Origin: Vibrio madracius
GTDB lineage: Bacteria > Pseudomonadota > Gammaproteobacteria > Enterobacterales > Vibrionaceae
Length of the DNA stretch: 5,413 nt
NCBI GenBank assembly: GCA_000695745.1
Contig: ASHK01000377.1
Coordinates: 1-5,413 of the forward strand
Direction: 5' to 3'
This document shows, piece by piece, positions 1-4,600 of this stretch (position 1 is its first letter; each line of letters begins with the position of its first letter). The notes under the pieces are model-generated. The model was given only the letters and a program-made list of their open reading frames with translations, was not told the origin of the DNA and did no database searches. Made by a program: the position numbers and the translations under genes.

Positions 1-397
1 GCGACGTTTATTGGTAGCCCAGAGATGAATATTATTCCTGCCAGCATGTCGAGTTCACGGGGACTGCATATTAACGATCAAGTGGTGGAGCTTGACCGCA
101 GTTTGCATAACTCGCACGAAGGCATTGAATATGGCGTGCGCCCAAGCGATCTGTACCTTAATCGACAAGCCATTGAGTCTGACCACGTTTCCAGCGTTAA
201 AGTGCGCTTGATTCATGCTGAACTTCTTGGGTCTATGTACCACTTACACTGTCAATTAGGCGACAACAAAATCCTTGCAGAAATCGACTCTTCGGATTCT
301 CTCACTCGACTTGAAGGTGAAGACATTCGAGCTGTTTTTTGATGTGAGACGAACGCATGTCTTTAACGCTGAAGGCAAAGTTTTGCATGCTGCCTAA
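1..397 (+). CDS. Sugar ABC transporter ATP-binding protein, MalK/UgpC family, C-terminal part (frameshifted near its end)
   Basis: This is the C-terminal 131 residues of the cytoplasmic ATPase that energises a CUT1 sugar importer; the start, Walker motifs and signature lie upstream of the window. Reading frame 1 opens with FIGSPEMN, the motif that follows the nucleotide-binding domain in MalK/UgpC proteins, and continues into the OB-fold (TOBE-like) regulatory domain with GVRPSDLYL near residue 56. Frame 1 meets TGA at 340-342, but the T run at 335-340 appears to hold one extra T. With five Ts the frame continues as FDVRRTHVFNAEGKVLHAA to TAA at 395-397, which resembles the usual family ending. 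Permease 1 starts 26 bp later, so the genes are co-transcribed. The family call is secure; the sugar is unknown. The premature stop is probably a sequencing error, but a real 3' truncation cannot be excluded. Confidence 0.88.
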
Positions 398-423
398 TCG
401 AGAATAGTTACAGGAAGTTTTAT

Positions 424-1427
424 ATGTCCGCTAGCATTATTTCCACCAGTAAACCGACTGAAAAAACGACGACCTGGCATCAATGGCGAGCCAAAAGCCA
501 TAAATGGGTACCCTACCTATTTATCAGCCCGTTTTTCATTATATTCTTGGTGTTTGGTATATTCCCGATGCTGTTTTCCCTTTACCTCTCTTTCCATTAT
601 TGGGAACCCGCTGCGGGACTCAGTGCCATGGAATGGGTAGGATGGGAGAACTATCAATTTGCCCTCACTGATGACTGGTTTCACAAGTCACTCTACAACA
701 CATTTTGGATGGCCTTAGCATCAGGTGTCCCTCAGCACCTGGTCGCTATACCACTGGCTTTCTTCATCCATACCAGTTTTAAACGCGCCAGAAATGGGGT
801 CATCGGCGTTTACTTTTTACCTTACATCACCTCAACTGTCGCAGTCGCGATGATCTTTACGACGCTATTCTCACGAGATTACGGCTTGGTGAATATGGTG
901 CTTACCTCTATTGGCACTATTTCTATCGGCGGCATCGAGCCTTTGCTTGGATTTTCCCAACGCAAAATATCGATTGGAACCAACCTGAATATACCAAAGG
1001 CATGATTTCATTCGTTGTGTTTTGGCGCTATGTCGGTTGGAATACCATTCTTTACCTGTCAGCAATGCAAACTATTCCAAAAGATTTGTATGAAGCTGCC
1101 ACTATCGATGGCGCAAGCAGAATAAAACAGTTCTTCTACATTACACTGCCCATGCTCAAACCAATGATGTTCTTTGCCATTACACTGTCTATCATTGGCA
1201 GTCTGCAGATCTTCGAAGAACCGTTTATCATCACCAATGGTACAGGCGGTATAGATCAAGCAGGAAAATCTGCCGCTATGCACATGTACATTACCGCGTT
1301 CCAAGAAGGGGATTTTGGTACGGCATCAGCAATTTCTTGGATTCTATTTATGATCATTGCCGCTTTATCTTGGGGCAATAACAAACTGTTCTCAGATAAA
1401 AACCAAGGAGAGAGCGATGAAAACTAA
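424..1427 (+). CDS. Sugar ABC transporter permease 1, MalF/UgpA type (one frameshift)
   Basis: This is an inner-membrane subunit of a CUT1 sugar importer that pairs with permease 2 and docks on the ATPase. ATG 424 follows AGGAAG at 412-417 with a 6-nt spacing. Frame 1 encodes residues 1-173, then loses register near 940-944, where one base, most likely a T in the CCTTTGC stretch, is missing. Frame 3 continues as FAWIFPTQNIDWNQPEYTKG and runs to TAA at 1425-1427. The repaired protein has 334 residues, normal for a MalF-type permease without the large periplasmic loop of E. coli MalF. Hydrophobic segments lie at about 31-55, 93-117, 125-149, 196-214, 248-268 and 299-318. The ATPase-docking EAA loop is at residues 224-247 (EAATIDGA...LPMLKP). 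The end overlaps permease 2 by 11 bp. Without repair it would stop at 1005 and lack the EAA loop. Confidence 0.9.
1405..1410 (+). promoter_or_regulatory. Ribosome binding site of permease 2
   Basis: AAGGAG lies 6 nt before ATG 1417, inside the last codons of permease 1. It selects this ATG over the in-frame ATG at 1357, which has no such site and would add 20 residues encoded by permease 1 sequence in another frame. The overlap suggests translational coupling. Confidence 0.8.
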
Positions 1428-2253
1428 TTTCTCCGCTGGGCAAATTACGGCGTATGGTTTTGTCGCCTTCGGTGCAATCGTTATGCTGGCGCCCTTTTAC
1501 TTCATGTTTGTATTCGCAACTCACGATAACACGGCCATTATGTCTGTTCCGCCACCAATGTGGTTTGGCAATGAACTAAGCAATAATTTGGCAGCCCTTA
1601 TCGAATACTTACCTTACTTTTGGAAAACTTAGGTTGGAGTTTTTACGTCGCTGCAATTACCACTGCGTTAAATTTATTGTTTTGCTCGTTAGCCGGTTAC
1701 GCATTCGCCATGTTTGAGTTTCGGTATAAAAAGGTGTTGTTCGTATTTATTATGGGTACTCTCATGCTGCCTGCGTTTTAAGCATGATTCCAACCGCTTT
1801 AATCATGTCGATTCTTGGTTGGATGAATACTCCCAAAGCACTCTATGTCCCTATGGCGTGCGGTGCGATGGGCATCTTTTTTGATGAGACAATATATTGG
1901 CAGTGCCATTCCTAGAGAGCTCATTGAAGCGGCAAGAATGGATGGATGCAGTGAATTCGGCATCTACTGGCGTATCGTCGTACCATTGATCAAACCTGCG
2001 TTGGGCACGCTGGGTCTTGTCGTCTTCATTGGTCAATGGAACAACTTCATGGGTCCATTAGTGGTAATGAACGACATGGAGATGTACTACCGTACCTCTC
2101 GCGCTGCGAGCGCTACAAGGAAGCACCGGATTAGTGCCTTATGGCGCAATCTTCAGTGGTGTCACCATTGCTGTACTGCCTCTTATGGTGATGTTCGTGA
2201 TTAGCTCTCGTAAGCTTATTGACGGTTTGACCGCTGGTGCGGTAAAGGGTTAA
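1417..2253 (+). CDS. Sugar ABC transporter permease 2, MalG/UgpE type (four apparent frameshifts)
   Basis: This is the second inner-membrane permease of the CUT1 importer. Frame 1 runs from MKTNFSAGQITAYGF to TAG at 1630. Frame 3 then resumes (NLGWSFYVAAITTALNLLF), with one base missing in GGAAAA at 1622-1627. A stop at 1779 reflects a missing T in the run at 1776-1779, and frame 2 continues as FLSMIPTALIMSILGW. An extra T in the run at 1877-1882 returns it to frame 3 (MRQYIGSAIPRELIEAARMD). An extra base around 2086-2091 moves it to frame 1, which reads VPLALRALQG...LTAGAVKG to TAA at 2251-2253. The indels cancel and give 278 residues, the normal MalG length. The EAA loop is at about 171-194 (EAARMDGC...VPLIKP), and the C-terminal SSRKLIDGLTAGAVKG is typical of the family. 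No missense-type wreckage is visible, so base-calling error is the simplest reading. Confidence 0.88.
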
Positions 2254-2264
2254 GTCAGCCTTTC

Positions 2265-2286
2265 GGGTGCTACTGGGTTAGCACCC
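2265..2286 (+). terminator. Stem-loop after the ABC operon, possible terminator
   Basis: GGGTGCTA (2265-2272) and TAGCACCC (2279-2286) form a perfect 8-bp stem with a 6-nt loop, starting 11 bp after the permease 2 stop. No T tract follows (ACTGTTGG), so it is not a standard intrinsic terminator. It may cap a Rho-dependent 3' end or protect the mRNA. Confidence 0.45.
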
Positions 2287-2335
2287 ACTGTTGGCGCCCA
2301 TTTGCTCAATTCACCACCAACCAAATTTCATATGG

Positions 2336-2364
2336 TTGTATAGCAATCTCTTTCAATCTATAGT
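2336..2364 (+). promoter_or_regulatory. Putative sigma-70 promoter of the lipoprotein gene
   Basis: TTGTAT (2336-2341), a 17-bp spacer and TATAGT (2359-2364) form a plausible promoter with a start near 2371, giving a leader of about 43 nt. The -10 matches 5 of 6 consensus bases and the -35 matches 3. A second A/T hexamer, TATAAA at 2372-2377, is an alternative -10. Confidence 0.4.
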
Positions 2365-2413
2365 ATTTGCTTATAAATACAGAATAATTGACCCAAGGAT
2401 GAGGAGTGGTAGC

Positions 2414-2587
2414 ATGAAGAAGTATCAAGCATTATTGGCAATGGGCGCGCTCATTTTGATCGCTGGTTGCGCCCCATCAAATGAATATCGCAATAACCAA
2501 GAAATTGGCAACAAAATGGAGCAAGATGCTCAGCGTGAGAAAGAGATTTGCACGGCCTTAGGCGATATCAACTGCGCTCAACAGTAA
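2414..2587 (+). CDS. Small lipoprotein, function unknown
   Basis: This is a 57-residue protein starting at ATG 2414, preceded by GAGGAG at 2401-2406 (7-nt spacing); the open frame extends upstream to 2291 but without a comparable site. The N-terminus MKKYQALLAMGALILIAGC is a lipoprotein signal: two lysines, a hydrophobic core, and lipobox IAGC with acylated Cys19. Ala follows the cysteine, so by the +2 rule of Enterobacteria (no Asp) it should be sorted to the outer membrane. The mature part is only 39 residues, polar and probably helical (NNQEIGNKMEQDAQREKE), and ends with a CX8C pair (Cys48 and Cys57 region, in ICTALGDINC) that could form a disulfide or a dimer link. It has its own promoter and a tandem TAATAA stop, so it is probably monocistronic. 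I do not recognise the family. Confidence 0.85.
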   Translation: MKKYQALLAMGALILIAGCAPSNEYRNNQEIGNKMEQDAQREKEICTALGDINCAQQ

Positions 2588-2593
2588 TAAACG

Positions 2594-2627
2594 ATCCCTT
2601 GTTGCAGTGAGTAATCAAGGGATTTTT
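2594..2627 (+). terminator. Intrinsic terminator of the lipoprotein gene
   Basis: ATCCCTTG (2594-2601) pairs with CAAGGGAT (2616-2623) across a 14-nt loop and runs into TTTTT (2623-2627). It begins 6 bp after the lipoprotein stop. On the minus strand the same stem is followed by the T-rich CGTTTATT, so it may weakly stop convergent transcription from the 2675-3154 gene too. Confidence 0.8.
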
Positions 2628-2674
2628 CCTCAAGCAAGAACGGTTAAAACCTTACTACTTCGCGCAGAACGGCA

Positions 2675-3154
2675 CTAACTCTTACCAAGCAATTTATTTC
2701 TGAACTGTTCCATCGTTCCTTGTATCACCACCCTACTCTGAGCATTAAACATAGTCGCAACATTAGAGCCGATGGTCTGCTCCCAATCTTTAGGATTGTC
2801 TGCAATACCTTGCCAATATTTGACTTCCGCTTTCGCAACCGCCAAATGATCGGGCCACGTACTCGGCGCAGATAACATCCTCTGTACGTTACGACTGCAA
2901 AACACACTGCCGATCTCTGCTTCGCCAAATGTTCTCATCCCGATATAAATCATCTTGATACAACCATTGACCCCAAATCCCACTTGACCATATCGGTAAT
3001 GATTTGTAGCAAGAATTGAATCCACCCGAGTACTGCCGTTTGGGTTATATGGGCCTTGCATGGAGATTGCTGTCTCATAGTTTTCAATGATCTTAGGCGC
3101 AACATAAATACCAAACCCGGTCGCACCTAGTCCTAGAACGTTTCTTAAAACCAT
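2675..3154 (-). CDS. Hypothetical protein, 159 residues, convergent with the lipoprotein gene
   Basis: I do not recognise this protein. The open frame extends to an ATG at 3187, but I choose ATG 3154 (MVLRNVLGLGATGFGIY). It has a good Shine-Dalgarno (GGGAGAG, complement of 3161-3167), while 3187 would sit only about 3 nt past a perfect TATAAT at 3195-3190, upstream of the expected transcript start. Residues about 5-20 form a glycine-rich weakly hydrophobic stretch, possibly a membrane anchor, but it is short and no cleavage site is clear. The remainder looks globular and mixed: a Gly/Tyr-rich part (YRYGQVGFGVNG, about 53-64), two cysteines near 65 and 86, then a Trp-containing helical part (WPDHLAVAKAEVKYWQG, about 100-116) and a basic C-terminus. 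The frame is intact, unlike the frameshifted genes around it. It ends TAG at 2677-2675. Confidence 0.72.
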   Translation of the reverse strand: MVLRNVLGLGATGFGIYVAPKIIENYETAISMQGPYNPNGSTRVDSILATNHYRYGQVGFGVNGCIKMIYIGMRTFGEAEIGSVFCSRNVQRMLSAPSTWPDHLAVAKAEVKYWQGIADNPKDWEQTIGSNVATMFNAQSRVVIQGTMEQFRNKLLGKS

Positions 3155-3189
3155 CGATTTCTCTCCCACGAATAACCTGTGTCCCATTA

Positions 3190-3195
3190 ATTATA
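3190..3195 (-). promoter_or_regulatory. -10 element of the 2675-3154 gene
   Basis: The minus strand reads TATAAT here, a perfect sigma-70 -10 box, with transcription expected to start near 3183. No good -35 is seen at 16-18 bp (CTCATA at 17). The position argues that translation begins at 3154 with a leader of about 29 nt. Confidence 0.5.
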
Positions 3196-3264
3196 GGCCA
3201 CCTGTCTATTGTTATGAGTTGAGGGTGTGATGAGTTGTGGGCTGGTTCTGTTTGCAAACTGTGC

Positions 3265-3298
3265 CGTCTTGGTGCCTTCTATCGTCACCACCAAGACG
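3265..3298 (-). terminator. Stem-loop 3' of cra, possible terminator
   Basis: CGTCTTGGTG (3265-3274) and CACCAAGACG (3289-3298) form a perfect 10-bp stem with a 14-nt loop, 16 bp beyond the cra stop. On the minus strand no T tract follows it (GCACAGTTTGC), so intrinsic termination is uncertain. It may mark a Rho-dependent end or a stabilising 3' hairpin. A 10-bp palindrome, GTTTGCAAAC, lies just beyond at 3250-3259. Confidence 0.5.
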
Positions 3299-3313
3299 TA
3301 ATTGTTTTATCTT

Positions 3314-4290
3314 TTAGCGAGTTTTCAGCTTTCTAGGGATCAATTCAACACCATGCTTATAGCGTTTTGCAGAGGCATTTAATGCCAGCTCCAAGGCACT
3401 ATCGCAAATCAGCTCAAACTGCTGAGGCAACGAATTCACTTTTGTTGGTAGAAAATCTAGTAACCGATTATCACCGAATGTGGCAAGTTTAATCTTACCC
3501 ATTAACGCGGGTTGCTCGATAAGTACATCCAAGACCCCTTCAAGCAAGGTATAGGACGTCGTAACAATCGCGTCAGGAATAGAGTTCGACTTGACCAGTC
3601 ACTAAACACCCGCTTACCTTCATCATTGTTAAAATGCTCACCATAGGTGACGAAGCTCTTAATACCCGCATCTTTCGCCGCAGACTCAAAACCTAAGTGT
3701 CGTTCGCGAGAAATGTTCAAATCAGGCAACGCGCCGATAAGCCCAACAGATTGAGTACTGGTGTCGATAACCGAGTTGGTCAGCTCAAACGCAGCGCCAA
3801 AATCTTCACTAATCACACAACTAAAGTGTTCATCGTCTAACGAACGGTCAATCGCTATTACTGGAGTACCACGATTTTGGATGGTGAGATAAAAGTCACT
3901 GGCCTCGGTAATCGCACTGGCCACGAACAATGCATCAATTCGACGTGAGACTAAGGCATCTGCCACCAACTTTTCCGTTTCGGGGTCGTCGTCCGAGCAG
4001 CCAATAAGAATTTGGAACCCTGCTTTGCGAGAGTTTTGTTCAAGCAGTTTTGCAATGCGTGCGTAACTGGTGTTTTCTAGATCAGGAATGATTAAGCCAA
4101 ATGATCGACTATGGCCAGCACGTAGTGATGACGCAGCGTGATCGGGACGGTAATTATGCTGTTCGACAACCGCCATTACCTTTTTTTGGGTTTTTTCAGA
4201 AATTCGATATTTCTGCGCTTTACCGTTGATTACATAGCTTGCTGTGGTCTTTGACACCCCTGCTAACTTCGCTATTTCATCTAAAGTCAT
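3314..4290 (-). CDS. cra: Catabolite repressor/activator Cra (FruR), LacI family (one frameshift)
   Basis: This is a cytoplasmic DNA-binding regulator of fructose use and central carbon flux whose ligand is fructose-1-phosphate (family knowledge). ATG 4290 is preceded by AAGGA (complement of 4297-4301). The N-terminus MTLDEIAKLAGVSKTTASYV is the LacI-type helix-turn-helix, nearly matching E. coli Cra. NGKAQKYR, the hinge region with SSLRAGHSRSFGLIIPDLEN, and the core domain follow. Codon 232 (TGG, 3597-3595) is followed by a missing base: adding one between 3595 and 3594 restores WLKSNSIPDAIVTTSYTLLE and the C-terminal lobe with ATFGDNRLLDFLP, ending at 3314. The repaired length is 325 residues, close to the roughly 334 of E. 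coli Cra. As read, it would stop at 3502 after 262 residues and lose the dimer and ligand-core C-terminus. Divergent fruB and matching operators support Cra over other LacI members. Confidence 0.95.
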
Positions 4291-4350
4291 ACTCGATCCT
4301 TTTTGTGCTTTAGATCATATAAATGAATTCAAACCTAACTGACAAGTTGA

Positions 4351-4378
4351 ATTATAAGCTGAATCGGTTCAGTATAAA
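4351..4378 (-). promoter_or_regulatory. Putative cra promoter
   Basis: On the minus strand TTTATA (4378-4373), a 16-bp spacer and TATAAT (4356-4351) form a promoter with a leader of about 55 nt before ATG 4290. The first Cra operator fills the spacer, so Cra bound there would probably control its own gene. Confidence 0.55.
4358..4373. promoter_or_regulatory. Cra/FruR operator 1
   Basis: GCTGAATCGGTTCAGT is a near-perfect dyad of the Cra type (E. coli consensus core TGAAACGNTTCA; here TGAATCGGTTCA at 4360-4371). It lies in the spacer of the predicted cra promoter. Cra encoded next door is the evident ligand. Confidence 0.85.
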
Positions 4379-4379
4379 A

Positions 4380-4395
4380 GCTGAAAGGATTCAGC
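4380..4395. promoter_or_regulatory. Cra/FruR operator 2
   Basis: GCTGAAAGGATTCAGC has the same arms as operator 1 and keeps GCTGAA and TTCAGC ends, with a less regular centre (AGGA). Its centre is 22 bp, about two helical turns, from that of operator 1, so two Cra dimers could bind on one DNA face. It ends 4 bp before the -35 of the + strand promoter at 4400. Confidence 0.75.
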
Positions 4396-4399
4396 AAAG

Positions 4400-4427
4400 T
4401 TCACAGTTTTGAAAACTGGCCTATATT
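4400..4427 (+). promoter_or_regulatory. Predicted + strand promoter in the cra-fruB gap
   Basis: TTCACA (4400-4405), a 16-bp spacer and TATATT (4422-4427) match 5 of 6 bases at both boxes, better than any other + strand candidate in the gap. The start would be near 4434. It lies 4 bp after operator 2 and would drive either a long fruB leader (about 167 nt) or the short RNA candidate described next. Confidence 0.5.
4404..4418. repeat. 15-bp palindrome inside the 4400 promoter
   Basis: CAGTTTTGAAAACTG is a perfect dyad with 7-bp arms around one central base. It covers the end of the -35 and most of the spacer of the predicted promoter at 4400-4427. It does not fit the Cra pattern, so it may be the site of a different regulator, or chance in AT-rich DNA. 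Confidence 0.5.
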
Positions 4428-4433
4428 TACAGC

Positions 4434-4519
4434 GACACGAACAACACAACGTGTCTGTCTACATAGGGACTAGCGACAGCAAAGTCGGAGGATTACAAAC
4501 ACGCTTTGCTGAATTTTTT
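4434..4519 (+). ncRNA. Candidate small RNA or attenuated fru leader (about 85 nt)
   Basis: Between the predicted promoter at 4400-4427 and a terminator-like hairpin at 4477-4519 lies a non-coding stretch. Its 5' end would form GACACG (4434-4439) paired with CGTGTC (4450-4455) around a 10-nt A/C loop, followed by a single-stranded stretch and the terminator hairpin, whose loop exposes CGGAGGA (4486-4492). A competing weak 5-bp pairing, CTGTC (4455-4459) with GACAG (4475-4479), would break both stems. I see no credible ORF in it. This is an inference from promoter, fold and terminator; I cannot name a known RNA here. The alternative is simply untranslated DNA between divergent genes. Confidence 0.35.
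4477..4519 (+). terminator. Terminator-like hairpin upstream of fruB
   Basis: CAGCAAAG (4477-4484) pairs with CTTTGCTG (4504-4511) as a perfect 8-bp stem, followed by AA and a six-T run (4514-4519). The loop is long (19 nt) and the stem is only half G/C, so efficiency would be modest. Placed about 80 bp before fruB, it could end a short RNA or attenuate readthrough from the 4400 promoter. Confidence 0.45.
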
Positions 4520-4534
4520 AAAATTTTGCTGAAT
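4505..4534 (+). repeat. Direct repeat TTTGCTGAAT with a Cra half-site
   Basis: TTTGCTGAAT occurs at 4505-4514 and again at 4525-4534, exactly 20 bp apart. The second copy begins operator 3; the first has the same GCTGAAT half-site but no partner arm. It also overlaps the right arm of the terminator-like hairpin. The AT-rich block AATTTTTTAAAATTTT lies between. Confidence 0.6.
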
Positions 4535-4554
4535 CGATTCAGTTAGCGTAAAGC
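4526..4554 (+). promoter_or_regulatory. Putative weak fruB promoter with operator in the spacer
   Basis: TTGCTG (4526-4531), a 17-bp spacer and TAAAGC (4549-4554) are a poor sigma-70 promoter (about 4 and 3 of 6 matches), with a start near 4561 and a 40-nt leader to fruB. Operator 3 fills the spacer. Published work on Vibrio cholerae describes FruR bound to fructose-1-phosphate activating fru from an operator between -35 and -10; this layout fits that, which is why a weak promoter is plausible. Confidence 0.5.
4528..4543. promoter_or_regulatory. Cra/FruR operator 3 (fruB proximal)
   Basis: GCTGAATCGATTCAGT has the perfect palindromic core TGAATCGATTCA (4530-4541) and is the most symmetrical of the three sites. 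Its centre is 148 bp from that of operator 2, close to 14 helical turns, compatible with looping. A degenerate fourth copy, AATCGATTCA (4564-4573), lacks the left TG. Confidence 0.85.
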
Positions 4555-4600
4555 AAAACCAAAAATCGATTCAAGAACAGAACAACGTGGGTAAGCGAAC

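Noticed and set aside
55..1304. Minus-strand open frames at 55-243, 871-1065 and 1059-1304
   Set aside because: They lie opposite clearly conserved transporter coding sequence, have no ribosome site I can credit and encode composition typical of antisense shadows.
1357..1416. Upstream ATG for permease 2
   Set aside because: It lacks a ribosome site and the added residues come from permease 1 codons read in another frame; AAGGAG points to ATG 1417.
1776..1882. Programmed ribosomal frameshifting in permease 2
   Set aside because: Four shifts of both signs in one gene, plus shifts in three others, fit base-calling error far better than recoding; no such signal is known for this family.
1851..2036. 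Minus-strand open frame inside permease 2
   Set aside because: It is antisense to the conserved EAA-loop region and has no supporting signals.
1845..2204. A separate 119-residue protein
   Set aside because: Its middle is permease 2 sequence; both ends are out-of-frame reads caused by indels at 1877-1882 and 2086-2091.
2291..2413. Long N-terminal extension of the lipoprotein
   Set aside because: The extension precedes a clear lipoprotein signal and Shine-Dalgarno, and would bury the signal peptide 41 residues in.
2725..2928. Second minus-strand frame within the 2675-3154 gene
   Set aside because: It overlaps a longer intact frame that has a promoter -10 and Shine-Dalgarno; basic, low-quality protein.
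4396..4410. CRP site near TTCACA
   Set aside because: Only the TCACA half is present; no TGTGA arm is found at the 6-bp spacing.
4486..4530. Short ORF started from the CGGAGGA at 4486-4492
   Set aside because: No ATG or GTG lies at a usable distance, and the TTG at 4506 is too far and in a hairpin arm.
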